DNA from: Variovorax sp. E3
Lineage (GTDB): Bacteria > Pseudomonadota > Gammaproteobacteria > Burkholderiales > Burkholderiaceae_C
NCBI RefSeq assembly: GCF_016082275.1
Contig: NZ_MOWM01000071.1
Location: 1-35,130 of the forward strand
DNA: 35,130 nt
Direction of reading: 5' to 3'
Position numbers and translations under genes: made by a program. Of the stretch, positions 26,179 to 35,088 are shown piece by piece; positions within the stretch are counted from its first letter, which is position 1; each line of letters begins with the position of its first letter. The notes below the pieces were generated by a model. That model was not told the origin of the DNA. It made no database searches and was given only the letters and a program-made list of their open reading frames with translations.

Positions 26179-27464
26179 TCAGCGGCGCATGGTGTCGAGC
26201 TGCGTGACGGGCGCGCTGTCGTTGCCCCACGAGCCGCGGATGTAGGTCAGCACGGCAGCGACTTCCGAAGCATCGAGCGTCTGCCCGAAAGGCGGCATGC
26301 CGTAGGGGCGCGGGTTGCCCGCTGTCGTGGGCAGGAAGCCGCCATGCGCGATCACCTGGATCAGGTTGGTGGGCTGCGCCATGTTCACGGCGCGGTTGCC
26401 CGCCAGCGGCGGATAGCGCCCGTCGCGCCCTGGCCCTGGTCGCCATGGCAGTAGGCGCAGCGCTGGTCGTAGATCTTCGCGCCGCGCGCCATGGTGCCGG
26501 CATCGCGGCGGATCGGGGCCTTGGTGGTGACTTGTTCTTCCTGCTTCGGCATGTCGGGCAGGTCTTTGAGATAGCTGGCCATCGCGGTCAGATCCGCATC
26601 GCCCAGGTACTGCGTGCTGCGGAACACCACGTCGGCCATCGGGCCCATGACGGAGCCGCGCGGCGCCACGCCGGTCTTGAGCAGCGCGACGACATCGGCG
26701 CTCGGCCAATCGGCCACGCCGGCTTCGTGCGGATCGGTGAGCGAAGGGGCGTACCAGTTCTCGATGGCGATCAGGCCGCCCGACAGGCCGCGCTTCGTCT
26801 CCGTCGCGCCCAGCGAATTGCGGCTGCCATGGCAGGCGATGCAGTGGCCGAGGCCATCGACCAGATAGGCGCCCCGGTTCCACTCGGCAGGCTTGCCTGC
26901 ATTCGCGACGAAAGTCTCGGGCTTGAACGAGAGCGCGCGCCACACGGCCAATGCGGCCTGCGTGTCATACGGAAAGCGCAACCGGTGCGCAAGGTTCGGC
27001 GCGGGCGCCGGCGCCACGGTGCGCAGGAACGCATAGATCGCATCCGAGTCCTCACGCGTCACCTTCGTGAAGTTCGGATACGGAAACGCCGGGTACAGCA
27101 GCCGTCCGTCCTTGCTCCGCCCGTTGTGCATCGCACGCCAGAAATGCGCGCTGCTCCAGCTGCCTATGCCGGTCCTGTCGTCGGGCGTCAGGTTGCTCGA
27201 ATAGACCGTGCCGAAGGGCGTCTCGATCGGCAGGCCGCCCTCGTAGGGCCGGCCGCCGCGCGTGGTGTGGCAGCCCGCGCAGTTGCCGGCCAGCGCGAGG
27301 TAGCGCCCGCGCTCGACCATCTGCGGCGTGGCGTTGAAGGCCTCGGCCCGCTCGGGCAGCGGGTCTTCGCCGCGCAGGTTCAAGGCCACGAGCGCGCCGG
27401 CCACCAGCGCGCCAAGCACGACCAGCACAAGCACCGTCCATCCGGCGCGTCGCAAGAGGCTCAT
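26179..27464 (-). CDS. Membrane-anchored triheme c-type cytochrome, one frameshift
   Basis: 428 residues after repair. An uncleaved N-terminal anchor (WTVLVLVVLGALVAGALVAL) is followed by three cytochrome c domains with heme motifs CAGCH, CIACH and CAYCH. Methionine ligands are likely within PYGMPPF and GPMADV. The layout matches the cytochrome subunit of periplasmic alcohol, aldehyde or gluconate dehydrogenases, which pass electrons to quinone or terminal oxidase. One base is missing near 26424, in the third domain (GDQGQGA/DGRYPPLAGN). Without it the last roughly 80 residues are lost. The diheme cytochrome gene lies 10 bp upstream in the same operon. No dehydrogenase subunit is in the window. 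Confidence 0.9.
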
Positions 27465-27474
27465 GCGTGCCTCG

Positions 27475-28208
27475 TCATTTCGAGATGCCGCCGCAGGCGA
27501 TCGGCATCGGCGCGGGCAGCGATGCGGCCGGTCGGGTGTTGGCGGGCATCGGCTGTGTCGCGAGCCAGCTCGCCACGGCGTTGACGTCGGAAGACCACAT
27601 GCGCCGGCCGACCTCGGCCATGCAGTCGGGCGCCATCGCATGCCGGTCGTTGGTGAGCCATGCGCCCAGTTGCGACGCGAGGTAAAGGCGCGGCAGGCCC
27701 AGCAGCCCCGGGGTGGCCGGCAGCACGCCGGTCAGCGCCGCGCCGTGGCATTGCACGCAGGCTGGCAAGCGGCGCTCGCGGTCGCCTTCGAGCGCGAGCA
27801 TGCGGCCGCGTTCGAGCACTTCGGGCCTGGCATCGCTCAGCGGCGAGATCGGCGGGTAGGGCAGGTCGAGCCCGGCGAAGTAGTCGGCGATCTCGTGCAG
27901 GTACGCATCGGACATGTGCTGCACCATGTACGCCATGTCGCTGTTCGAGCGGCGCCCGTCGCGAAAGCTCACGAGCTGGTTGAACAGGTAGCCCGCCGGC
28001 TTGCCCGCCAGGCGCGGAAAGTAGCCGGCGTTGGTGGTCGCGCCTTCGCGCCCGTGGCAGGCGATGCAGGCGGCCACGCGCTGCGCGATGGTGTCGGGCA
28101 CCACGGCCGGCACGACGGCGGCGCCGGCGCGCCGGCCGCGGTGTGCCAGAGCGCGCAGCACAGCAGCGCGGCCAGCGCGGCGCGGAAATTTCCTGGAATG
28201 TGGCTCAT
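27475..28208 (-). CDS. Periplasmic diheme c-type cytochrome, one frameshift
   Basis: 244 residues after repair. The signal peptide (MSHIPGNFRAALAALLCCAL) is cleaved near TAAGAPA. Two cytochrome domains have heme motifs CIACH and CVQCH. A possible axial-ligand block is YMVQHMSDAYLHEIADYFAGL (quoted in part; two methionines and a histidine). The frame changes near 28117-28120, just after the signal peptide, between GAPAP and AVVPAVVPDTIAQRV. Restoring one base joins them. It resembles the cytochrome c4-like two-domain proteins found beside multiheme dehydrogenase subunits. It is the first gene of a two-gene cytochrome operon. Confidence 0.88.
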
Positions 28209-28259
28209 GGTGGGGTCGCGTCCGACGATAGCAGTTCGCGCGCGGGGCTACAGTGCCGC

Positions 28260-28925
28260 ATGCGCAAACATCTTTCCACCACCACCGGTCCGCAGCGTCT
28301 TCTGTATGGCGGCGTGGTCGGCGTCGGCGTGGCCATCGCGCTGGCGCCCTTGCCGCTCGGCGGCATGGCGCGCGGGCTGGCCGGCTGGTGCGCCGGCGTG
28401 CTGGTCTACCAGGTGCTCACGTGGTGGCTGGCCGACACCTTCGACGCGCGAAGCACGCGCGAGCGCGCGCAGTCGCTCGACCAACCCAACGTGGTGATCC
28501 TGGTGTCGATGCTGGTGGCGGTCGGCGCGAGCGTGGTGGCCATCGCGATGCTGCTGCAGCAGGTCAAGCAGATGAACGGCTGGGAACGCACCGCGCACGT
28601 CGCGCTGGGGCTGGTGGCGCTGGCGGGGTCGTGGCTGATGATGCATTCGATCTACGCCTTCCACTACGCGCACCGCTACTACATCGACCAGAAGGGCGGC
28701 ACGCCCGACGGCGGCCTCGACTTTCCGGGCAAGGACGACGCCCCCGACTACTTCGACTTTCTCTACTACTCGTTCGTGATCGGCATGACCTCGCAGGTCT
28801 CCGATGTGCAAGCCACTTCGAAGGAGATGCGGCGCATCACGCTGTTCCACAGCGTGCTGTCGTTCGCCTTCAACATGCTGGTGCTGGCCATGTCGGTCAA
28901 CGTGGTGGCCGGCGCTTTCGCCTGA
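28260..28925 (+). CDS. DUF1345 family membrane protein
   Basis: 221 residues. Five or six hydrophobic segments are seen (YGGVVGVGVAIALAPLPLGG, MARGLAGWCAGVLVYQVL, VVILVSMLVAVGASVVAIAM, VALGLVALAGSWLMMHSIY, and FNMLVLAMSVNVVAG). The conserved acidic stretch FPGKDDAPDYFDFLYYSFVIG with QVSDVQ downstream (both quoted in short form) is typical of DUF1345. The function of the family is not known. ATG 28260 has no strong ribosome site. It converges on the EamA gene with 16 bp between stops. Confidence 0.88.
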   Translation: MRKHLSTTTGPQRLLYGGVVGVGVAIALAPLPLGGMARGLAGWCAGVLVYQVLTWWLADTFDARSTRERAQSLDQPNVVILVSMLVAVGASVVAIAMLLQQVKQMNGWERTAHVALGLVALAGSWLMMHSIYAFHYAHRYYIDQKGGTPDGGLDFPGKDDAPDYFDFLYYSFVIGMTSQVSDVQATSKEMRRITLFHSVLSFAFNMLVLAMSVNVVAGAFA

Positions 28926-28941
28926 GGTCCCTGCGAGCAGT

Positions 28942-29904
28942 TCAGGCCGGGGCCTTGCGCGCCGCGCCGAACTTGAGGATGCCCGTCGACAGCGCCACGC
29001 CGCAGACGATCACCCCCGCGCAGACCAGCATCCACTGCGTGATGCTTTCGTCGAGAAACACGGCGCCGTAGAACAGCGCGAACACCGGCACCAGGAAGGT
29101 CACCGTCAGCGCGCGGGCGGGGCCGGCGCGCTCGATCAGCCGGAAGAAAAGGATGTACGCCACGCCGGTGCAGGCGATGCCCAGCGCCAGCAGCGCGAGC
29201 CATGCGCGCAGGCTCGGCATTTGCGCGGGCCACAGCAGCGCGGCGGGAATGGCCAGGAACAGCGTGGCGCCGATCTGGCTGCCGGTGGCGGTGGTCAGGG
29301 CCGGCACGCCGCTCAGGTGGCGGCGCGTGGCGCTGGCCGAAATGCCGTAGCACAGGCAGGCGCCCAGGCAGGCCAGCACGCCCCACAGCGCCGCATGGCC
29401 GGTGGCGCCCGCATGCACGCCGGCGCTGCGGCTGGCGAGCATCGCGACGCCGGCAAAGCCGATCACGAGGCCGACGATGCGCGAGCCCGCGGGCCGCTCG
29501 CGAAACCAGGCCCAGGCCACCAGCGCGCCGAACATCGGCGTGGTGGCGTTGAGCACGGCGGCCAGCCCGCTGTTGATGCTCAGCAGCGCGAAGCAGAACA
29601 GCGCGAAGGGCAAGCCCGAATTGAAGACGCCGACCGCGAAGCTGGCCTTCCAGTGCCTGGCGATGGTCGGGCCGTGGCCGCGCAGCAGCGCGACCGGCAG
29701 CAGGAACAGCGCCGCAATGGTCACCCGCACGGCGGCCGCGGGCAGCGCGCCGAACTCGGCCGCGCCGATGCGCATGAAGAGAAAGGACGCACCCCAGAGC
29801 GCCCCCAGCAGCACCAGGTCGACGAGCCAGGCGGTGGGTGCGGCGGACGCAGTGGGTGTGGGCGCGATGGCCGGGGCCGACGTGTTGTTGTTCGTTGTGG
29901 TCAT
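28942..29904 (-). CDS. EamA/DMT-family transporter
   Basis: 320 residues, a drug/metabolite transporter with two EamA repeats of five membrane segments each. The first spans LVLLGALWGASFLFMRIG to VIGFAGVAMLASR; the second runs from LWGVLACLGACLCYGIS to LVCAGVIVCGVALSTG. The N-terminal 25 residues are polar and low in complexity. Members export amino acids, nucleosides or drugs; no substrate can be assigned. The gene follows ogt by 30 bp on the same strand, so it may belong to the alkylation-repair transcript. Confidence 0.9.
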   Translation of the reverse strand: MTTTNNNTSAPAIAPTPTASAAPTAWLVDLVLLGALWGASFLFMRIGAAEFGALPAAAVRVTIAALFLLPVALLRGHGPTIARHWKASFAVGVFNSGLPFALFCFALLSINSGLAAVLNATTPMFGALVAWAWFRERPAGSRIVGLVIGFAGVAMLASRSAGVHAGATGHAALWGVLACLGACLCYGISASATRRHLSGVPALTTATGSQIGATLFLAIPAALLWPAQMPSLRAWLALLALGIACTGVAYILFFRLIERAGPARALTVTFLVPVFALFYGAVFLDESITQWMLVCAGVIVCGVALSTGILKFGAARKAPA

Positions 29905-29934
29905 GCGTCTCTCGTTCTCCAGCGGGAGGTTTTC

Positions 29935-30435
29935 TTATTGCAGCGCGCCTTCCAGTTCGAGAAGGGCGGTCTTGCGGTCCAGCCCTCCAGCGTAACCGGT
30001 CAGCGAGCCGTCGGACCCGAGCACGCGGTGGCAGGGCACGATCACGCTGATGGGGTTGCGCCCCACGGCCGCGCCCACCGCGCGCACCGCGGCCGGGTTG
30101 CCCACGTTGGCGCTGAGCGCGCCGTAGCTCAGCGTGGCGCCGGCCGGAATGGCCAGCAGCTGCTGCCACACGCTCTGCTGGAACGCGGTGCCGTGCGAGA
30201 GGTCGAGCTTCATGTCGAAGCGGTCGCGCTTGCCGGCGAAGTAGTCGCGCAACTGGGCCGCCGCCTCGACCAGCGCGGGGTGGTCGTCCATGGGAATCCA
30301 GCCCGTGGTGTCGGGCCAGTGGCGCTGCTGGTCGAACCAGACGCCGGCCAGGCCCTGGTCGGTGGCGGCCATCGTGATGCCGCCCAGCGGCGTGTCGGTG
30401 TGCGAGGTGTAGATGACTTTGCTCTTGAACTTCAT
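29935..30435 (-). CDS. ogt: Methylated-DNA--protein-cysteine methyltransferase
   Basis: 166 residues. It removes methyl groups from O6-alkylguanine by a suicide reaction on the cysteine of the PCHRV motif (IVPCHRVLGSDGSLTGYAGG). The upstream block ATLSYGALSANVGNPAAVRAV includes the DNA-binding helix (quoted in short form: SYGALSANVGNPAAVRAVG). The ATG at 30435 lies 6 bp after the stop of the Ada-AlkA gene, so the two are an alkylation-repair operon. Confidence 0.94.
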   Translation of the reverse strand: MKFKSKVIYTSHTDTPLGGITMAATDQGLAGVWFDQQRHWPDTTGWIPMDDHPALVEAAAQLRDYFAGKRDRFDMKLDLSHGTAFQQSVWQQLLAIPAGATLSYGALSANVGNPAAVRAVGAAVGRNPISVIVPCHRVLGSDGSLTGYAGGLDRKTALLELEGALQ

Positions 30436-30441
30436 GACATT

Positions 30442-32037
30442 TCAGGCGGTGAGGCCTGCCGTGGTGATGAGGGGAGAAGGTTCCGCCGCCGCCACGCAGG
30501 GCGATGGCGAAGGCGAGGGCGCGTGCCATGCGCGCAGCACCGCATAGCTGCGCCACGGCCGCCAGGCTTGCGAGGCCTCGCTGGCGGCGCGCGCGGTGGT
30601 CACGCCCAGCGCCTTCTGCAGCGCGACGTCGCCGGCCGGAAAGGCGTCGGGCCAGCGCAGCGCACGCATGGCGATGTACTGCGCGGTCCAGGCGCCGATG
30701 CCGGGCAGCTCCTGCAGCGCCGCGATGGTCGAGGGCACGTCGGCCCCCGCATGCAGCGCCAGCTTGCCGGCCGCGACCTCGCGGGCAATGGCCTGCAGCG
30801 CGGTCTGCCGCTGGCGCACGATGCCGAGCTGGCCCAGCGCGTTGCCGCTCGCCGCGGCAATGGCCGCGGGCGTGGGGAACAGGCGGTTCAGCCCGTCGAC
30901 GGGTGTGGCGATCGGCTCGCCGAAGGCCTCGACCAGCCGCGAGCCCAAGGTGCGCGCCGCGGCCACCGTGATCTGCTGGCCCAGCACCGCGCGCACCGCC
31001 AGCTCGAAGCCGTCGACCGTGCCCGGCACGCGCAGCCCGTCGCCGTGCGGGAAGGCCGCGTGCAGCGCGGCGTTGATCGCCATCGGTTCGGCGTCGAGAT
31101 CGAACAGCGCGCGGGCGCGGCTGATGACGATCGGCAGCACGGCGGCCAGCGAGTCGCTGACGGACAGCAGCATCTGCTCGCGTTCGAGGTCGAAGCGCAG
31201 TTGCAGCCAGCCCGCATGTGCCTGGGCGCCCTGTGCGATGCGCAGCGTGCGGGCCAGCTTCACGTAGGTGGGCGTGCTGCCCTTGGCGGGCTCCTTGCCG
31301 TCCGACGTGGAGACCGCCTCGACACCGCGCAGCGCACGGCGCGCGAAGAAGCCCAGCATGGCGTTGGCGTCGTAGGGCGGGCGAAAGCCCAGCCGCACCT
31401 CGATCGCCTTGCCTTCGCCGCCCTCGACGCTCGCGCCGCCGGCGCGGCGCAGTGCGCTCGGGTTGAGTCCGTAGTGCTCGACGAAGGCGGCGTTGAAGCG
31501 GCGCACGCTCGCGAATCCGCTGGCCAGGGCGACTTGGGTCATGGGCAATCGGGTGTCGGCGATGAGTTGCTTGGCGGCCAGCAGGCGGCGCGTCTGCAGG
31601 TATTGAAGGGGCGAGACGCCGAACTGCGCCTCGAAGATGCGCCGCAGGTGGCGGTCGCTCACGCCCAGCCGCGCCGCGATCTGCGCCGCGCCGGGGCCTT
31701 CCTCGGCCCAGGCGTCGGGCTCGTCGATCAGCCGCGCCGCCTGCAGCGCGAGGATGCGCGAGGCGTCTTCGGTCGACCAGCTGGCCGCGCGCGGCGCCAG
31801 CTCGGGCCGGCAGCGCAGGCAGGGGCGAAAGCCCTCGGCCTCTGCCTGCGCCGCGTGGCGGAAGAACCGGCAGTTCTCGCGGCGCGGCAGCTTGACGCGG
31901 CAGACCGGGCGGCAATAGATGCCGGTGGAGGTCACGGCGGTGAAGAACGACCCGTCGAAGCGCGCGTCGTGCGTCTTCATCGCCAGGTAGCAGGCGTCGC
32001 TCTCGAGCGCTTCGGTGGGGGCGTGGGCGGTAGGCAT
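30442..32037 (-). CDS. Ada-type regulator fused to AlkA DNA-3-methyladenine glycosylase
   Basis: 531 residues with three functional parts. The N-terminal Ada metal domain carries four cysteines, C42, C46, C73 and C76 (GIYCRPVC, FRPCLRC), with C42 the expected methylphosphotriester acceptor. An AraC-type helix-turn-helix region follows (IAARLGVSDRHLRRIFEAQF, then VALASGFASVRRFNAAF). The C-terminal AlkA glycosylase has helix-hairpin-helix LPGIGAWTAQYIAMRAL and a catalytic aspartate in FPAGDVAL (near residue 469). The O6-guanine transferase of E. coli Ada is absent here and supplied by the separate ogt gene. ATG 32037 is preferred over an upstream TTG. The layout predicts autoregulated response to methylation damage. 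Confidence 0.94.
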   Translation of the reverse strand: MPTAHAPTEALESDACYLAMKTHDARFDGSFFTAVTSTGIYCRPVCRVKLPRRENCRFFRHAAQAEAEGFRPCLRCRPELAPRAASWSTEDASRILALQAARLIDEPDAWAEEGPGAAQIAARLGVSDRHLRRIFEAQFGVSPLQYLQTRRLLAAKQLIADTRLPMTQVALASGFASVRRFNAAFVEHYGLNPSALRRAGGASVEGGEGKAIEVRLGFRPPYDANAMLGFFARRALRGVEAVSTSDGKEPAKGSTPTYVKLARTLRIAQGAQAHAGWLQLRFDLEREQMLLSVSDSLAAVLPIVISRARALFDLDAEPMAINAALHAAFPHGDGLRVPGTVDGFELAVRAVLGQQITVAAARTLGSRLVEAFGEPIATPVDGLNRLFPTPAAIAAASGNALGQLGIVRQRQTALQAIAREVAAGKLALHAGADVPSTIAALQELPGIGAWTAQYIAMRALRWPDAFPAGDVALQKALGVTTARAASEASQAWRPWRSYAVLRAWHAPSPSPSPCVAAAEPSPLITTAGLTA

Positions 32038-32107
32038 GGGCAAATGATACGGTTTCGACTCGTTTCAACTGGCCGTTTTCGGACATGTGGCGCCCCGGAG
32101 CGTTGCC

Positions 32108-32113
32108 TACAAT
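32108..32113 (+). promoter_or_regulatory. Possible -10 box of the phosphomannomutase gene
   Basis: TACAAT, 36 bp before ATG 32150, in the divergent region shared with the Ada-AlkA gene. No convincing -35 hexamer is seen at the right distance. Confidence 0.4.
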
Positions 32114-32149
32114 GCCTCGATCCAAAAAACCCACAGGGAAACGCCATTC

Positions 32150-33532
32150 ATGCAGCTCAGCGCGTCGATCTTCAAGGCCTATGACATCCGCGGCGTCGTG
32201 CCCACCACCCTCGATGCCGACGTGGCCGAAGCACTGGGGCGCGCCTTCGGCAGCGCCGCGCGCGCGGCCGGCGAAAAGTCGGTGGCCGTGGGACGCGACG
32301 GGCGCCTGTCGGGCCCCGCGTTGGCCGAGGCGCTGATCAAGGGCCTGGTGGCCACCGGCGTCGAGGTGATCGACGTGGGCGCGGTCACCACGCCCATGCT
32401 GTACTTTGCCGCGCACACGCTGTGCACCAGCGGCATCCAGGTCACGGGCAGCCACAACCCCAAGGACTACAACGGCTTCAAGATGGTGCTGGCCGGCCGC
32501 GCCATCTACGGCGACGAGATCCAGGGCCTGCGCAAGACCATGGAAGCCGGCTCGGCGCAACTGGCTGCCGGCGGCAGCGTGCGCAAGGTCGACGTGACCG
32601 ACGCGTATGTGAAGCGCATCGCCGGCGACATCCAGCTGGCCCGGCCGATGAAGATCGTGGTCGACTCGGGCAACGGCATCGCGGGTGCGTCGGCGCCGGC
32701 CATCTTCCGCGCCATCGGCTGCGAGGTGACGGAGCTGTTCAGCGAAGTCGACGGCAACTTCCCCAACCACCACCCCGACCCGAGCAAGCCCGAGAACCTC
32801 GCGGACCTGATGGCCGCGCTGGCCAGCAGCGACGCCGAACTGGGCCTGGCCTTCGACGGCGACGGCGACCGCCTGGGCATCGTCACCAAGGACGGCCAGA
32901 ACATCTTCCCCGACCGCCAGATGCAGCTGTTCGCGCAGGACGTGCTGTCGCGCGTGCCGGGCGCCACCATCCTCTTCGACGTGAAGTGCTCGCAGCGGCT
33001 GGCGCCGGCCATCGAGGCGGCGGGCGGCAAGGCCATGATCTACAAGACCGGCCACTCGCTCATCAAGGCGAAGATGAAGGAAATCGATTCGCCGCTGGGT
33101 GGCGAGATGAGCGGCCACATCTTCTTCAAGGAGCGCTGGTTCGGCTTCGACGACGGCACTTATGCGGGCTGCCGCCTGCTCGAAATCCTGAGCAAGAGCC
33201 CCGATGCGAACGCGGTGCTCAATGGGCTGCCCACGAGCTTCTCGACGCCCGAGCTGAACGTGGCCTGCGCCGAGGGCGAGCCGCACGCGGTGGTCGACAA
33301 GCTGGTGAAGGGCGCGCGCTTCGCGGCGCCGGCCCAGGTCTCGACCATCGACGGCTTGCGCGTCGACTGGCCCGACGGTTTCGGCCTGATCCGCGCGTCG
33401 AACACCACGCCCGTGCTGGTGCTGCGCTTCGAAGGCCAGACCGATGCGGCGCTGAAGCGCATCGAGGCCGAGATGCTGGCGCTGCTGCGAACGGCCAAGC
33501 CCGACGCCCAACTGGCAGCTGCTGCGCATTGA
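32150..33532 (+). CDS. Phosphomannomutase/phosphoglucomutase
   Basis: 460 residues of the alpha-D-phosphohexomutase family (AlgC-like), interconverting sugar 6- and 1-phosphates for lipopolysaccharide and exopolysaccharide precursors. The phosphoserine is Ser101 in TGSHNPKDYNG. The magnesium loop is DGDGDR (236-241). The sugar-specificity loop is GGEMSGH, with the phosphate-binding RASNTTP near the end. ATG 32150 follows an AGGGAA ribosome site. KDO transferase follows downstream on the same strand, consistent with an envelope role for both. Confidence 0.94.
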   Translation: MQLSASIFKAYDIRGVVPTTLDADVAEALGRAFGSAARAAGEKSVAVGRDGRLSGPALAEALIKGLVATGVEVIDVGAVTTPMLYFAAHTLCTSGIQVTGSHNPKDYNGFKMVLAGRAIYGDEIQGLRKTMEAGSAQLAAGGSVRKVDVTDAYVKRIAGDIQLARPMKIVVDSGNGIAGASAPAIFRAIGCEVTELFSEVDGNFPNHHPDPSKPENLADLMAALASSDAELGLAFDGDGDRLGIVTKDGQNIFPDRQMQLFAQDVLSRVPGATILFDVKCSQRLAPAIEAAGGKAMIYKTGHSLIKAKMKEIDSPLGGEMSGHIFFKERWFGFDDGTYAGCRLLEILSKSPDANAVLNGLPTSFSTPELNVACAEGEPHAVVDKLVKGARFAAPAQVSTIDGLRVDWPDGFGLIRASNTTPVLVLRFEGQTDAALKRIEAEMLALLRTAKPDAQLAAAAH

Positions 33533-33663
33533 TGTCGGCCCCCCGGCTTCTCACTCGCTGCGCTCCGTGTAATTCGCCACCCCCCGAGGGGGAGGCGCGG
33601 CTCGCCTTGGGGCGGCCCGGCGGCGGCCGCATCCGGCCATATCTTTTGAAAGGTCGCTAGCCT
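33533..33663. repeat. Intergenic GC-rich repeat-like element with hairpin
   Basis: 131 bp between phosphomannomutase and waaA hold a CCCCCGAGGGGG hairpin (33581-33592) and neighbouring blocks CTCACTCGCTGCGCTCCGTG and GGGGCGGCCCGG. I recall similar sequence scattered between genes in Variovorax and related genomes, but only one copy is in this window. It may act as a rho-independent-like or mRNA-end structure. Confidence 0.45.
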
Positions 33664-35054
33664 GTGCGTTCGCTATTGCTGCGCCTCTACGGCGTCTTCA
33701 CCACCGCCGTGCAACCGCTGGTCCGTCGCAAGCTGCGGCGCCGCGCCGTGGCCGAGCCCGGCTATGGCGTGGCCGTCGAAGAGCGCTTCGGCCGTTATGA
33801 CGAATCCATCACCGGCCATGCCCAATGCTGGGTCCACGCCGTTTCGCTCGGCGAGACGCGCGCGGCCGCGATCCTGATCGCCGAGCTGCGACGCCAGTAC
33901 CCGGGCGTGCCGATCCTGCTCACGCACGGCACGGCCACGGGCCGCGAAGAGGGCGCCAAGCTGCTCGAGCCCGGTGACACGCAGGTCTGGCAGCCTGGGA
34001 CACGCCCGGCGCCGTGGCGCGCTTTCTCGACCGCTTCCAGCCGCGCATCGGCGTGCTGATGGAAACCGAGGTCTGGCCCGAAATGGCCGCCGCCTGCGCC
34101 GAGCGCCGCATTCCGCTGGTGCTGGCCAATGCGCGGCTCAACGAGAAATCGCTGGCCGCGGCCGAGCGCCTGGCGTGGCTTGCGCGGCCGGCTTATTCCG
34201 CGCTCACCGCCGTGTGGGCGCAGACCGAGGCCGATTCGCACCGGCTCGTGTCGCTGGGCGCCAAGGTGGCCGGCGTGTACGGCAACCTGAAATTCGATGC
34301 CACGCCCGACGCGCGCCAACTCAGCACGGCCATGTCGCTGCGTGAGCACCTGCCGCGCCCGATGGTCGTGCTCGCGAGTTCGCGCGACGGCGAAGAGCGG
34401 CTGTTGCTCGAAGTGCTCAAGCGCTTCGGCGCGACTTCGCCGGTGCCGCCCGAGCAGGGCGCGGTGCGCTCGATTGCCAAGCGCGTGCACGACGTGCAAT
34501 GGATGATCGTGCCGCGCCATCCGCAGCGCTTCGATGAAGTGGCCGCGCTGATCGAGGCCGAAGGCTTCGCGGTGGCGCGCCGCAGCGCGGCGGGGCAGCC
34601 CGCCGAGGCCGAGATCTGGCTCGGCGATTCGCTGGGCGAGATGGCGCTGTACTACGGCCTGGCCGACGTGGCGCTGCTCGGCGGCAGCTTCGAGCCGCTG
34701 GGCGGGCAGAACCTGATCGAGCCGGCGGCCTGCGGCTGCCCGGTGATCATGGGGCCGTCGACCTTCAACTTCGCCGAGGCCGCGCAGCTGTCGCTGGCGG
34801 CCGGTGCGTCGCTGCGTGTCGAGGGCATGGAGCAGGCGGTGACGGCGGCGCTGAAGCTGGTCGAGAACCCCGAGCGTCGCGCGGCGATGGCGCAGGCTGC
34901 GCTGGCTTTCGCGTCGTCGAACCGTGGGGCGGCCGAGCGTACGGCGGCCGCGGTGCTGGCGATTGCGCAGGCGGCGGAGCCGGTGGACACGGTGAATGCG
35001 CCGCTCGACGACGACCAGCAACAACCGCCGCGCGCGGAACCCACACTGGACTGA
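33664..35054 (+). CDS. waaA: 3-deoxy-D-manno-octulosonic acid (KDO) transferase, one frameshift
   Basis: 463 residues after repair. It transfers KDO from CMP-KDO to lipid A precursor at the inner membrane. The N-terminal anchor-like stretch is LLLRLYGVFTTAVQPLV. The family's catalytic-glutamate region is HAVSLGETRAA. IGVLMETEVWPE, VLANARLNEKS and the donor-site block GGSFEPLGGQNLIEPAACG follow. A GTG at 33664 is the start. One base is missing near 33994 (QVWQP/WDTPGAVARFL). The C-terminal tail is Gln/Pro rich and not conserved. Confidence 0.92.
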
Positions 35055-35067
35055 ATTGCCGCTGGCT

Positions 35068-35088
35068 CCTTCCCCCTCTGGGGGAAGG
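35068..35088. terminator. Hairpin after waaA
   Basis: CCTTCCCCC and GGGGGAAGG form a perfect 9-bp stem around TCT, 13 bp after the waaA stop. No T run follows, so it may be an intergenic repeat of the host genome as much as a terminator. Confidence 0.45.

Noticed and set aside
28766..33529. A very long minus-strand open frame (about 1,590 codons) and several other long antisense frames
   Set aside because: They lie opposite or out of frame with clearly recognised genes, are Arg/Ala/His rich, show no family motifs, and are expected where GC is very high.
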